DNA of 64,000 nt from Doris montereyensis (GCA_037039925.1 JAXRKP010000414.1:177501-241500); one strand, 5' to 3'. Numbered from the stretch's first letter, positions 19,401-26,712 are shown. A program made the numbers and translations. Notes: generated from the sequence alone by a model not told the origin.

Positions 19401-22282
19401 AGGGCAGCACTAAATTAAATGTTTATTTATTACATTCTTATTTGAATCTTTGTGATGTTTTACAAAAATATTTTTTATTCAATTCAACTTTATTGCATCC
19501 GAGAGGGAAATTTGATTTTGGCTGTTGTTAATTTTATTCTTGATTGAGCATTTAGTCATTAACTCTCAATGATTCCAGGGTTTTCTCCCCTTATAAAAGT
19601 TGTGAAGACCTTTTATTCTTTTTACCTCTAAAAACTTTTGACTGAAAACAACCACTCATTTTGTTCAGAAATGTCTGTAGATTTGATTTTTTTTAAGGTT
19701 TAGACAGTTTGTTTGACATGGATTGTAAAAAAAAAATATGTATGAACTTTATGTTCACAAAAACGGACATGAATTTGAAATCACAAAACACCAAGAAGGA
19801 AAAATTCCAGTTTTAGTTTAGACTCATAATTTCTTTATTAAAAGTTAGACAAGTCTTTTGCAAATAATAAAAGTGTATTTTAGCTAAAAAATTCACCATG
19901 GAAGGAAACAATTTTCACAGAAATAAGGGTATCAAAAGGTGGAAAATAAAGCAAAAATAATAAGGTATGCATTTTCAAAGTACGTTTTTGGGTTAATAAT
20001 TTTCTGAACCATGAAATCAAATACACAAACTTTAATAAATATATCCAGGATTTTCCTACCAATTGATCAGATATCGTGTTCAATGGGGATTTTCACCTGT
20101 CAAATTCTGATTATAATCCCTTACTATTGTGGAGTCCAGGATTATTTTTAAAGCTCTGAAAATTGTTCTCCAACTCTAGCTTTGAACCTACGCGTCCATT
20201 CACACAACTGTTAATTAAACTCACTCAGTGAAAATAAAGATTACAAAAACACATCTGACCATTGGCCGTAAAAATGTTCTTCTGTCAGTCCTAGTCTGAT
20301 ACTCAGGAGATGGAGTCTGGGCTCACACTCAGGGAGATGGAGTCTGGGCTCACATTCAGGAGATTGAGTCTTTGACTCACATTCAGGGAGATGGACCAAT
20401 GAGCTCACATTCAGGGAGATGGAGTCAGGGCTCACGCTCAGGTGAGATGGAGTCTGGGCTCACACTCAGGTCGGAATTGAGGCACTGGAGAGTCTTGACA
20501 GACGATCAACCCTCTTGTTCATGATCACCAACTACGGACCTCTTATCTCAAATTAGTGCAGAGCTGGAGAAAAATAAAAGAGCAAAGAATCATTTATTAG
20601 GAGCCTTTTCAAGAAACACTCAAATGTATACATATATCAGTAATAATTTCATTTCATGTAACACTAAATTTGAGTTTTAAAGGGAGGACTACTATAGCTG
20701 GGAATACTGCAATTTCCATTGGGATGAAATTCTTGAGGGATATAACTATTTACCTTGGATAGGGAGGGGGTGCCACAAGAGGGTTGGAGTATTATTATCA
20801 AAGGGTCAGGGATGATCAGATACATTTTCCCAACTATGATTAAGGGAGGACTACCATAGTTGGGTACAAGTGTAAGTTCTCAGCTGGTTTTTGAATGGGC
20901 TGTCAGAGGCACCTAGCTTTGTCCATTTCACAACGGGGGCAGGTTGGGAGTCAGTAAATAAAAGATTACAAAAAACACATCAATGGGGCGTAAAAATGGG
21001 GGTTGGGTGGTGGTTGAAAGTCAGGAGATGGTGATGGGGTGTGCCCGACTATGATAGTAGATCTATCTCCAAATGACTGCAATTCATCAATTCAGTCCTT
21101 TACTTGACAACACTACTAGCCTGCATGATATATTTCATTCAGTTCAGCATGAACAAGAATTTAAAGCCATTTCTAGATACACGCTAGATGTAGATCTAAA
21201 CACTGGTATATCTACATCTAACTTTACTAGAAACAATAGAGCATCTAATGTTGAAAACATAGAATTAGTAACAATACGGCCATCTAGATCTAGTTTCTAG
21301 ACGGAGACATGAACACACAACAGTAAACACACACGCCTTTTACTGAAGACAGGGAGGGTTGGAGTAGAATGGGTCAGTTACTCATCCCGCTGCTCATCTA
21401 ATCAATTTCTGGAACCCATTCCTCATCATAGCTGTCACCCATCATCTCTAGATATGCAATGATATCTTCATCGGGTATTAGTTTCATTTTCAATGAAGAA
21501 ATTCTTGTTCAAAGTGGAGCGGTGAAAAGAGTTGTTATGAGATCAAAATGGCGGATGGAAAACGTAAACAAAGACACGAGGCAAATGCCTACATATTTTC
21601 ACTATTTTTTTCATTATTTAATTAATTATTTTGATGAAAATCTGTTTTCAGGGCACAATTATCTCTATATTTTCATAGAAATATGAAAAAGTATTGAAAT
21701 AATGCAAAACAACACTTAAATAAATCTGCAGTAAAGGGGGGGGGTGGTGGCATTGATCACTGGTGATTGATTTTCCTTGTTTGGAATCGTTGAGAGTTAA
21801 GAGAGATTGATATTTCAAAAAGTTATTTACTGGAATCACTCTTAAATTTGTGTTTGACATTTGAATTTAAAGACATTGTCAACAGATTACGTATTTCACA
21901 AAAATCAATCAATCTTTCTTAATGACTAAATGCTCAATCAAGAATTAAATCATCTCCCAGACGAAAACCTATCTTACAGAGATTTATATAAGCTCATAAT
22001 TATCTGTATATTATCTGGCTGCAAGATTTGTTTGTGTCTGAAAGATCTGTTTGTAACTATGACAATTATACTTCTGTTACATCCATGTATGTTGTAAATT
22101 TATTTCTTGTTGTTTGTATATTCAGGTACATTCAAATTGAAGAAGGTCAAATTGCGGGATGAGGGCTTCAACCCAAACAATATCAAGGACAGAATGTTTT
22201 ATTTTGATAGCCCATCTCGATCCTACCAACCTTGACACCAACAGTTTATGAGGGTATCATCTCAGGCAAAGTGCGAATTTAA
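1401..22282 (+). CDS. SLC27A: Fatty-acid transport protein / very-long-chain acyl-CoA synthetase (SLC27A family), C-terminal ten exons
   Basis: The family couples uptake of long and very long fatty acids to ATP-dependent CoA thioesterification at ER, peroxisomal or plasma membranes. Ten exons were found: 1401-1446, 3583-3735, 9021-9090, 10785-11021, 13865-14058, 14552-14695, 15289-15426, 18009-18174, 19127-19252 and 22126-22282. Diagnostic motifs in order are the AMP-binding P-loop [89 protein letters not shown] and [15 protein letters not shown]. Splice phases agree from exon to exon. The start and roughly the first 200 residues lie left of the window. Five exons carry small indels, so this is either a decaying gene or a sequence with consensus errors. 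FATP1/4-like is most likely, but the paralogue is not resolved. Confidence 0.9.
2064..2632. repeat. 31-bp minisatellite
   Basis: About 18 units starting TGAGAGTGACCATAGGGACT and continuing through AAACACTACAA. The main variants are CCATAGGG versus CCCTAGGG. Units become truncated and rearranged after 2410. The array lies in the SLC27A intron between exons 1401-1446 and 3583-3735. Confidence 0.92.
3095..3250 (+). mobile_element. SINE-like fragment
   Basis: Resembles 62735-62885 in order: GAGTTTGTAA, a GACGAC block, a later AGGAAAGGT block and a T/C-rich end. The pair indicates a dispersed short element. The head has a weak resemblance to a tRNA B box, and the family is not identified. Confidence 0.45.
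3583..3735 (+). CDS. SLC27A: SLC27A exon b (153 bp)
   Basis: Acceptor is a T-rich tract ending TATCAG; donor is GTATGT at 3736. Starting in phase 1 it reads [19 protein letters not shown] and continues to PPYADCSCT. This is the variable linker preceding the AMP-binding loop in FATPs. The last G joins AT of exon 9021 to give Asp, keeping the frame open. No indel is seen. Confidence 0.85.
4440..4512. repeat. Dispersed repeat end (ATA-rich plus TATAGCACCTATAT)
   Basis: ATAATA followed by TTGTATAGCACCTATATC and GGCGTTTCACATATA. A similar block, ATA repeats plus CATATAGTGCCAATATCC, occurs at 23325-23400, and the reverse arrangement at 26335-26395. This looks like the 3' end of a widespread retroelement family. 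Confidence 0.4.
4513..5700. repeat. 54-bp minisatellite
   Basis: About 20 units containing CTTGCAGTGTTTCAATAGAT followed by AAATAGGTCTATGTGAGATAACACTAAAACATAC. Some units are shortened to about 45 bp, and a few carry an inserted GAGACCATTCCAGCATGAAC block. From about 5450 units are scrambled and mixed with the next array. It lies in the intron 3736-9020 of SLC27A. Confidence 0.92.
5700..7460. repeat. About 57-bp minisatellite
   Basis: Roughly 30 units built on CATTATCAGAATCACAGTGG, TCAGTTGTCCTGCTTCAAAT and AGAGGGGGACTCAGTAGT. Unit length is irregular because parts are missing in many copies. Its left boundary is a hybrid zone with the preceding 54-bp array. Confidence 0.9.
7530..7735 (+). 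mobile_element. SINE body, headless copy
   Basis: Matches the body of the SINE at 9519-9760: GGTCCAGGTAGGTGGAT, CACCTAGTCCCATC, a GCACGTTAAAGATCCCTTGG block, CCGAGATCACC, and a tail of repeated AAATC. The tRNA-like head is absent, so it is 5' truncated. Confidence 0.65.
7880..8112. repeat. About 65-bp tandem repeat, 3-4 copies
   Basis: Copies share GATGCCCGAAATGATCTTTC, GAGCTCCGATTCTACC and GGTGTATGGGTTTTAGA. It sits between the SINE body and the LINE remnant in the same SLC27A intron. Copies differ by small deletions. Confidence 0.8.
8168..8850 (-). pseudogene. LINE reverse transcriptase remnant (C-terminal part)
   Basis: On the minus strand, 8850-8780 reads [18 protein letters not shown], the FADD catalytic box of a non-LTR reverse transcriptase. 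After a short frame break a 192-codon open frame (8746-8168) continues with [46 protein letters not shown] and GRPRRKW. These are typical of the thumb and C-terminal region of RTE/CR1-type elements. The endonuclease and the N-terminal reverse transcriptase are missing, so the element is 5' truncated and dead. It is inserted antisense in an SLC27A intron. Confidence 0.85.
9021..9090 (+). CDS. SLC27A: SLC27A exon c, AMP-binding P-loop (70 bp)
   Basis: Acceptor CTTGCTAG, donor GTACGT. It enters in phase 1 and leaves in phase 2, reading [20 protein letters not shown] then THLR. The [YI]TSGTTGLPK signature binds ATP phosphates in all adenylate-forming acyl-CoA synthetases. The exon is intact and is the most diagnostic piece of the gene. 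Confidence 0.95.
9519..9765 (+). mobile_element. tRNA-derived SINE
   Basis: The head at 9524-9592 has A-box-like GGACTCAGTGGTCCAGAA and B-box-like GTGGGTTCAAACT. The body is shared with 7530-7735 (GGATCGACACCTAGTCCCAT, ATTAAAGATCCCTTGACAG). RNA polymerase III internal promoter elements are inferred from the tRNA resemblance. No intact tRNA cloverleaf is expected. Confidence 0.7.
9770..9965. repeat. SINE tail expanded to a 43-bp repeat
   Basis: About 3.5 copies of a unit containing GATCACCTAATTGGTCAATG and TGGGTGAAATCAAATCAAAGCC. It is the 3' tail of the preceding SINE repeated in tandem. Confidence 0.8.
10351..10620. repeat. (CTT)n/(CTC)n microsatellite
   Basis: About 265 bp of CTT repeats with blocks of CTC, ending in CATCATCATCAT. 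It lies about 165 bp upstream of the SLC27A exon at 10785. Poly-Lys and poly-Arg open frames on the minus strand are repeat artefacts. Confidence 0.97.
10785..11021 (+). CDS. SLC27A: SLC27A exon d, with internal tandem duplication (237 bp)
   Basis: Acceptor GAATCAG, donor GTAAGGG. One base completes the Arg of the previous exon, then it reads [31 protein letters not shown] and, after a frame change, [15 protein letters not shown] and IDCVKYKAT. Between the two halves (10879-10951) a block of about 28 bp beginning TGGCATTCTTGG is present about 2.5 times. This disrupts the frame with an in-frame TGA. The last 20 bases of this exon with its donor are the unit of the array that follows. Confidence 0.85.
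11005..11880 (+). repeat. About 19-bp minisatellite made of exon end plus splice donor
   Basis: Units read (GG)GTACAAAGCTACGGTAAG with variants CTATGGTAAG and CTAGGGTAAG. I count about 30 exact GTAAG including the genuine donor at 11022. The first unit is the true junction, TACAAAGCTACG at the exon end followed by GTAAGGG. The array therefore begins in coding sequence and runs straight into the intron. Confidence 0.93.
11880..12300 (+). repeat. About 38-bp minisatellite, longer version of the same exon end
   Basis: Units contain GAGTTTGGAGTGATTGTG and TTAAGTACAAATCTACTGTAAG. This parallels the last ~40 bases of exon 10785-11021 and its donor (AGTTTTGGATTGATTGTG, AAAGTACAAAGCTACGGTAAG). It is a second, more diverged subarray from the same exon-intron junction, about 9-10 copies. 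Confidence 0.85.
12300..13864 (+). repeat. 33-bp minisatellite made of splice acceptor plus exon start
   Basis: About 40 units of ATTGCAGACAGCCCATTACA followed by TTATGTTCAAATC. The final unit is the genuine acceptor (ATTGCAG) and start of exon 13865. About 20 copies have exact GCAGACAG, others GTAGACAG or TTAGACAG. Several units carry CCCAGTACATT exactly as in the exon. Because 33 is a multiple of three, all frames stay open for hundreds of codons, giving spurious ORFs. Confidence 0.93.
13865..14058 (+). CDS. SLC27A: SLC27A exon e (194 bp), 1-bp frameshift
   Basis: Acceptor ATTGCAG, donor GTATGT, leaving phase 1. It reads [17 protein letters not shown], then after a one-base shift in the GGGCCC run near 13918-13923, [31 protein letters not shown] and [12 protein letters not shown]. 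This covers the FATP signature around the second half of the AMP-binding domain. Removing one base of the GGGCCC run would restore the expected frame, so this is either a mutation or a homopolymer consensus error. Confidence 0.92.
14552..14695 (+). CDS. SLC27A: SLC27A exon f (144 bp)
   Basis: Acceptor is a T-rich tract ending TTCCAG, donor GTATGT, phase 1 in and out. It reads [34 protein letters not shown] and [14 protein letters not shown]. Intact. In FATPs this segment (NxxNxVGAVGF) follows the EFYGATE motif. Confidence 0.93.
14752..14985. repeat. About 110-bp tandem repeat, 2.3 copies
   Basis: Two near-identical copies of a block including GGCTGATAGGTCCTACTGCT, CACATGTCTTCCATCTTGG and TTTCCTCTTAATTTGTG, then a partial third. 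It starts about 60 bp after the exon 14552-14695. Confidence 0.88.
15289..15426 (+). CDS. SLC27A: SLC27A exon g (138 bp)
   Basis: Acceptor TCTGCCAG, donor GTGAGT, phase 1 in and out. It reads [37 protein letters not shown] and [10 protein letters not shown]. The DGY and ATSKK blocks are characteristic of FATPs. Intact. Confidence 0.95.
15465..15715 (+). mobile_element. tRNA-derived SINE (family with copies at 45.2 and 56.8 kb)
   Basis: Head with A-box-like GGTGGCCGAGTGATTAGG and B-box-like GTTTCGAATCC (about 15519-15529). The body contains AGACACTTAACACG, GGGGGACTAGCTTGGGAGTA, TGTCCTGTCC and GGGCTCTACGGGCTGCAATG. Reverse-oriented copies with the same block order occur at 45200-45460 and 56740-57045. 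It is inserted just downstream of exon 15289-15426. Confidence 0.8.
15716..16300. repeat. 18-bp minisatellite
   Basis: Unit GCACTAACTGCCATGCTA or GCACTAACTGCCATGCTG. It is regular from 15716 to 16050, then increasingly interrupted. It abuts the SINE end. The short open frames in both strands are repeat artefacts. Confidence 0.93.
16301..18008 (+). other. SLC27A intron: degenerate repeat and GATCTAGATC-rich DNA
   Basis: Scattered remains of the 18-bp unit (TGCCATGCTGGCAC, CTAACTTGCCATAG) are mixed with unique sequence to about 17100. From there to 17650 the DNA is rich in TCTAGATC-type motifs. A short TA run lies at 17876-17892. I see no gene. A 108-codon frame from 17671 shows no recognisable domain. 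Confidence 0.5.
18009..18174 (+). CDS. SLC27A: SLC27A exon h (166 bp), 1-bp frameshift
   Basis: Acceptor TTTTCCAG, donor GTCAGT. It reads [39 protein letters not shown] and, after a one-base shift near 18128-18132, [30 protein letters not shown] contains the adenylation-domain hinge motif conserved in FATPs. Without the shift the frame hits TGA 15 codons early. The intron end plus the first ~17 bases recur at 19118-19143. Confidence 0.93.
18705..18930 (+). pseudogene. LINE ORF2 C-terminal fragment
   Basis: Reads approximately [17 protein letters not shown], then a stop, then [20 protein letters not shown] and [19 protein letters not shown]. The RWTPxGxRKRGRP...W...DRxxW...L order is the C-terminal tail of RTE-type non-LTR elements. 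It is truncated at both ends. Confidence 0.75.
19127..19252 (+). CDS. SLC27A: SLC27A exon i (126 bp), chimeric and frameshifted
   Basis: Donor GTGAGA; the end (GACACCACAG) gives ..DTTG in phase 1 and joins GTFK of the last exon. The central part reads [15 protein letters not shown] then AYAKPMFL, matching the FATP region near LPxYAxPxFLR. A shift follows before VKEADTTG. The first ~17 bases and the upstream TCTTTTCCAG are not the expected GRxGMAA segment but a copy of the start of exon 18009. An indel near 19153-19157 is also needed. Exon identity is good; its 5' boundary is not trustworthy. Confidence 0.75.
20294..20472. repeat. 27-bp minisatellite
   Basis: About 6-7 units of GGGCTCACACTCAGGGAGAT followed by GGAGTCT. 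It is nested within the inverted-repeat element at 19529-21952. The segment 20473-21780 that follows is unremarkable, apart from a partial intron-duplication copy near 20957. Confidence 0.85.
21801..21918. mobile_element. 118-bp TTAA-flanked miniature element
   Basis: The insert is bounded by TTAA at 21797-21800 and 21919-21922. Its ends are imperfect inverted repeats: GAGAGATTGAT at the left and ATCAATCTTTC at the right. It interrupts the right arm of the larger inverted repeat exactly at the TTAA. This is consistent with a piggyBac-type MITE and target-site duplication. Small size makes the class uncertain. Confidence 0.5.
22126..22282 (+). CDS. SLC27A: SLC27A last exon (stop at 22280-22282), 1-bp deletion
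   Basis: Acceptor GTATATTCAG. It reads [36 protein letters not shown] and, after a one-base shift near 22237, [16 protein letters not shown] then TAA. This is the canonical FATP C-terminus (GTFK..., Y.PL...Y..I..G..R.). Unshifted, the frame stops at TGA immediately after YQP. An extra T in the CCTTGACA context would restore it. Confidence 0.92.
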
Positions 22283-22581
22283 ACTCTCCATTATTGCAGA
22301 ATATCTGTGTGATTACATCAGCCTTGTTTTGTTTTTCTATTTTTCTTACATTCGATGCAATTTTTTTATTTTAGGGTTTAGGAATATCTCCTGTCACGGT
22401 TTGTTTTTTGTCCAACTTAACGCAATTATAAAAAAATATACTATTGCATCAACGGTTATGATGTAAGTTTGGATTTTTGTTCATCCAAATGAGAAAAAAA
22501 ATGTTTGTAACTGGTTCCTGTTATATCCAGCAAAAATTAATATTGTTTTGTTTTGGTTTTAAACAAAATTATTTAATCAGA

Positions 22582-22587
22582 AATAAA
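22582..22587 (+). other. Candidate polyadenylation signal of SLC27A
   Basis: First AATAAA downstream of the SLC27A stop, about 300 bases after it, in an AT-rich 3' region (22283-22700). Chosen only by motif and position. Confidence 0.4.
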
Positions 22588-22714
22588 GCAAATCATATTT
22601 TTTTAATTTAAGAAATTTTATGATGACAGACATTGATGATGATTGATATGAACAGCTCAAGTCATTCCTAATCATTGTGAGATTTACTTCTATTATAACC
22701 TCTATACATCAAAA

Positions 22715-22900
22715 ATGGTATCATTATTATCATCATCATCTATTATTATTATTTATTGTTATTGCTATTATTATAATTGTTATTATTATTATTGTTATTC
22801 TTCTTCTTCTTATTATTATTATCTATGTTATTTTGTTTTTGTAGTTATTATTGTAATTATTACTATATTATTGTTGTTGTTATTCTTATTCTTCATCTGA
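22715..22900. repeat. (TTA)n/(TTC)n microsatellite, imperfect
   Basis: Degenerate ATT/TTA trinucleotide tract with TTC and TTG interruptions. The Tyr/Leu/Phe-rich open frames here are not genes. The stretch 22901-23320 is AT-rich and I recognise nothing in it. Confidence 0.85.
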
Positions 22901-23324
22901 TCATTGAGTTATCTTGGTACTTTGAAGTCTTCTTTTTTTTTCTTATAATTTACATGAAATGTAATTATTGCAATGATCAAAGATGGGTTTTTTGTATATG
23001 TGACCAATTTAGTGGACACTTTTATGTATTTATCCATATCACATTATTTTTGCTCGCATTGACAGTTAGCTAGCTTCATCATCTTCATCAGATTGAAATT
23101 TATGTTACAGTGTGTACTAGAAGCACTGCAAGCATTTAGATTTGCCATTCAATGTCGATTGATTTTGGTGCATATGATTATAATGATGGCCAACTTTGTA
23201 ATAGAAGCCTGAAAATGCTTGTTTGCAACCGCCAACAACAAAATTGATTAAGTAGTGAGATTTGACACATTTTCTTTTCCAATAATTCACATTTTTAGAT
23301 ATGCTAGGCTTGAGTGCAACTAAT

Positions 23325-24035
23325 GTATAATAATAATAATAATAATTCATAATTCATATAGTGCCAATATCCATATATTTAAAAAAATGCTCAAAAGGGG
23401 CTTTAAAATGGCAGTGTGATGTGGTACAGTTTCTAAAGGTGTGTCCAAGCCATCCCCATTTCCTTCTCTTAATCTGTACTTCTATTGATTCTTGATGTGT
23501 CTTTTCCCAAAATTCTTCGTTTGTAGTTTTATCAAACCATTTGATGTGTAGGATTTGTCTCAGGCATCTGTTAATAAATGTTTGAAGTCTTCTTGTGGAT
23601 GTTTTAGTGGTGCACCATGTTTCACAGGCATACAGAAGGACTCATTTTATGTTTGTGTTGAGAATATGGAATTTTGTTTTTAGTGATGTGGTCAGTGAAT
23701 TCCTAAATGCTCTTAGGGTCCTAAATGCTGCTGTCTCCTTCTCAATTCTGGCACTGATATCCTGGTCTGTCCCTCCTGTTTTGCTTACGACATTGCCCAA
23801 ATATGTGAACTGACCGACATCTTCTAATTCCATTCCACCAAGTTCGATATTGTTCTTATTTAAGTTATTAATTCTGAGAACTTGAGTTTATCTTTTGTTC
23901 ATATTCGTTCCCAGTTTAGCTGCTTCCTTGGCCATTCTGATTGTTTTTCCTCGACATCATTATGTCGATGAGAGAGAAGTGCTACATCATCGGCAAAATC
24001 AATATCGTCCAGTTGATGAGTCAGAGACTAAGCCT
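23325..24035 (-). pseudogene. LINE reverse transcriptase remnant with 3' tail
   Basis: On the minus strand, 24005-23950 reads DIDFADDVALLSHRHND (FADD box). Then a frame at 23833-23642 reads MELEDVGQFTYLGNVVSK, DISARIEKETAAFRTL and FHILNTNIK. Further fragments to about 23400 read LLYACETWCTTKTSTRRLQ and WGWLGH. Frameshifts separate these pieces. The element ends in (ATA)n beside CATATAGTGCCAATATCC at 23325-23400. It is a 5' truncated, inactive non-LTR retrotransposon. Confidence 0.8.
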
Positions 24036-24269
24036 CCCTACTAACAAATCTGCCAGCCGACTTCGTGGCTGAGCAATTGAAGGTTGGGTCACGACTCACT
24101 AGACTTGGCCTTCTGATTGAAATTACCTGTGGCGCACTTCACCCAAGCTCAATCTAGTGGTAAATCTAGTGGTAGTGGTAGGATCAGAATAGCAAGTATT
24201 TATAAGCTATTAGCATGTACATTATAACTATAACTAGATTTAGATTTACATGTATAATGCACTATAATG

Positions 24270-25733
24270 ACGTGCACCATTTTTTCATCTTTTCGTCTTT
24301 CGTTGGAAGGTGCCGTAATATGAGACCATTTGATCAATCCTGTCGCAGTCATTCATGTGTTGATTGTATTTCTCGATCATGGATGGCTTCGAGATCGGCT
24401 CTCTTCTCCTGTTCAGTTGTTCGATCACAGTCGTATCAGATTGTGTGGAGACAGCCATGCATGCCTTTTTGGCTTTCTTGTCTCTCCATGCCACTGCCAG
24501 CATAGACTTGTCCTCAGTCATATAATACCGGCTCTCCTGTTTTGCAAGTTTCACGGTTTTCATGTCCTGAGGGAAATTTCTCCGATTTGACTGCATAGTG
24601 CCCGTGTAATAATATGAGTTCATCTTCAAGTAGTTGATGAGATTGTACGTCGTATAGAAGCGATCAAATTAGATATGATGCCCTTTTTCAAGAGATTGTA
24701 GCAAGGTTTGAAAGACCTTGATGGCACTTTCACTGTTTTGATCAAGTTCTGGATCATAGGAGGTCTCAAAGCCAAAGTAAATTAGAGTATTTACAACGTA
24801 ACCTGTTGTGCTGTCGCAGAGGCCAAATGTCTTGACGTGATATTTATGAGGCTTCGAAGCATTGTACTTGAACCTTCCCTTCCATCCAATAATCATCTCA
24901 TCCAAAGAAAGTTCTTGAAAGGGATAAAGTGCCGACTGAAAATTTGAAACCAACTGTTCCACAAAGGGTTCAATTTTGCCTCTGAAACAGCGTGCGGTTC
25001 ACAGCAATGTAGCATGGTTGAGTGAATGGCTGCAAATCTGTTTCGGGAAAACATATCTTGGTACTGCTGTATTTTTTTTTATGCTTTCTCTGACTCCAGT
25101 AGTCACGGTACTTTGGTCTTTTCTCCATTCCGATTGCAAGGAGGACGGCAAAATAGAGATGAATTTCTGAGATGGTCACATCTCTCCACGTGCCGTACAC
25201 AGAATGTTTCTGAGCAGGTGTATTTAGTCTCACGTGCGAAAGCGTTTATGCTTTCAACAAGCCCCTCTATCACAGTATGTGACAGAAGAGTTGAATAGCA
25301 GTCTAAGGGCGTAGACTCTGGTGACAAATTAGCTTGAACTTCAGGTATGCGAGATGGAGCAAAGCGAAAATTGTTGGTAGTTTCTTCAGAATCACCAGTG
25401 ACATGATTCCATATTTTCATCTCTACAGTCCTAGATCTAGAAATATTGTTTTCCTAGGCCTTCCTCTCGTAGTAGTTGGTCGACTGGGGCCTGGAATTGG
25501 TTGGGGAGCAGATGCAGGTTCAGACAGGTCACTTAAATCAACATCACTATCACCTCCGTTGTCACTACTAGATCTACTACTACTACTGGCTCTAGATCTA
25601 CTTTCACTTTCACTATCTTCGTCAAAACTATCATCGCATAAGGGTTCATTATCACCATCACTTTCAGCTAACCACTGATGCAAAGTCTATTTGCTTCAGC
25701 AGCAGTAATCCGTCTAGGTCTATTGCTAGCCAT
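24270..25733 (-). pseudogene. Decayed piggyBac (DDE_Tnp_1_7) transposase
   Basis: Starts with ATG at 25733 (MASNRPRRITAAEANRL), then after a frame change an acidic Ser/Asp-rich N-terminus (25683-25423). The core is split over frames: IEGLVESINAFARETKY, HLYFAVLLAIGMEKRPKYRD, LSLDEMIIGWKGRFKYN, FDRFYTTYNLINYLKMN and NDCDRIDQMVSYY. The three acidic positions of the piggyBac DDD triad (SLDE, FDRF, DRIDQ) can all be seen. At least three frameshifts and a stop before FDRFY inactivate it. The C-terminal Cys-rich domain is absent. Confidence 0.88.
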
Positions 25734-25949
25734 GTTTCACTATTCACAAGCACGAAGTCACAAATTCTCACTTCTATGATCACGACCAAGCGGTGTGTTT
25801 TAAATCAAAATTTGCAGGTAAAATTGTAATCAATACCAATACAAAGACCCTCTAGGAGAGATTGACTACTTCTGGATCCGTAGTTATGATTTAGATTCGG
25901 TTTTCTTCTCCAGTCTTTCTCTTATTTGTGTATTTACTAGTGAATTCGA

Positions 25950-26028
25950 TCGCCGCTGATGGCGGTCGCTAGGCACAATGGAAAGTTCATCGACCGCTCG
26001 GAGCGGCCGATGGGTCTTAAAGAGTTAA
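25950..26028 (-). mobile_element. Terminal end of the decayed piggyBac element
   Basis: TTAA at 26025-26028 is followed on the minus strand by CTCTTTAAGACCCATCGGCC, then a GC-rich palindrome (CCGCTCGGAGCGG) and another, GCCGCTGATGGCGG, at 25950-25965. Position upstream of the transposase start and the TTAA fit a piggyBac 5' end. I could not find the matching opposite end; it may have been lost near 24.1-24.27 kb. Confidence 0.55.
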
Positions 26029-26084
26029 TTAGTGGAAACAAATCCTCTGAGACTCGCCAGTTCTTGCAGTCAAAACAGACTTAA

Positions 26085-26400
26085 GAGAGAGAATCTTCAG
26101 AAGAAGAACCCCCCCCCCTTTTTTTTTTTTTTCAATCGAGTGCAAAAGTTTTGGCTAATTTTATTGGAAATGTTAAAAAATATCCTCAAAACACATCTTT
26201 TTAGAAAATACCTTCTTTAAATGATTGAACTGAAATGTTTACACATACCAACATTTTTGTTAATGTTTTATAAGTTTTAGAGTGTGTGTGGAATGGGCAT
26301 TTGAAATTTGAAGGTATCCTCTTTCAACTTTTATTGTAGAGCACCTTGTAGGCGAAAGGCACCATAAAAATGTACTATAATTATTATTAAACTTTCTTTC
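26085..26400 (+). mobile_element. Non-LTR retrotransposon 3' end
   Basis: The translated tail MLKNILKTHLFRKYLL (ending 26220) resembles the C-terminal FKxxLKTHLFRxAF motif of many animal LINE ORF2 proteins. It is followed by a 3' UTR ending GTAGAGCACCTTGTAGGCGA, AAGGCACCATAAAAATG and TAATTATTATTA, a typical LINE/SINE 3' end. It contains C10T13 homopolymers at 26109-26131. Confidence 0.6.
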
Positions 26401-26477
26401 ACTCTATGTGGGCTCAGGGCTACACTCAGGTCATTACTCCCTAGCTTGTGTCCCCATGTCTGTCTCAGGGGGATTGT

Positions 26478-26712
26478 CGAATGTCAAGTCAAAATTATTT
26501 AATTTGAATGTCAAGTCAAACATCTCTCATTTGAATGTCAAGTCAAAAATCTTTAATTTGAATGTCAAGTCAAAAATCTCTCATTTGAATGTCAAGTCAA
26601 AAATCTTTAATTTGAATGAGTCAAAATTATTTAATTATAATGTCAAGTCAAAATCTCTAATTTGAATATCAAGTCAAAAATCTCTAAATTTGAATGTTAA
26701 GTCAAAGGTATT
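26478..26712. repeat. 26-bp minisatellite
   Basis: About 9 units of TTTGAATGTCAAGTCAAAAA followed by TCTCTCA or TCTTTAA, partly alternating as a 52-bp higher-order pair. 26713-27055 is unremarkable. Confidence 0.9.

Larger units (their letters stand above)
17997..20290. repeat. Diverged tandem duplication of about 1.1-1.2 kb
   Basis: Ordered patches repeat at 1.12-1.21 kb: TCTTTTCCAGGTGACATACT (18001 and 19118), TACATTCTTGTTTGAATC versus TACATTCTTATTTGAATC (18283 and 19431), ATCGTGTTCAATGGGGAT (18859 and 20072), and CCAACTCTAGCT followed by a TTAATTAAA block (18983 and 20170). A third partial copy of the last patch (AAAAGATTACAAAAAACACA) lies near 20957. Duplication of intron sequence is supported. 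The exact boundaries are blurred by divergence. Confidence 0.6.
19529..21952. mobile_element. Inverted-repeat element, possibly piggyBac-like (TTAA)
   Basis: The left arm at 19536-19575 (TTGATTGAGCATTTAG, TCATTAACTCTCAA, TGATTCC) is repeated in reverse complement on the right, split in two: GGAATCGTTGAGAGTTAA at 21783-21800 and TTAATGACTAAATGCTCAA at 21919-21937. TTAA lies at the same place in both arms. No transposase is recognised inside. A short minus frame near 21480 ([16 protein letters not shown]) is acidic but not diagnostic. It lies in the last SLC27A intron. Confidence 0.5.

Noticed and set aside
20461..20560. Possible SLC27A exon start (CTCAG then [10 protein letters not shown])
   Set aside because: Resembles VGMAAL for a few residues only, the remainder does not match, and the frame would not join exon 18009-18174. 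The better exon is at 19127-19252.
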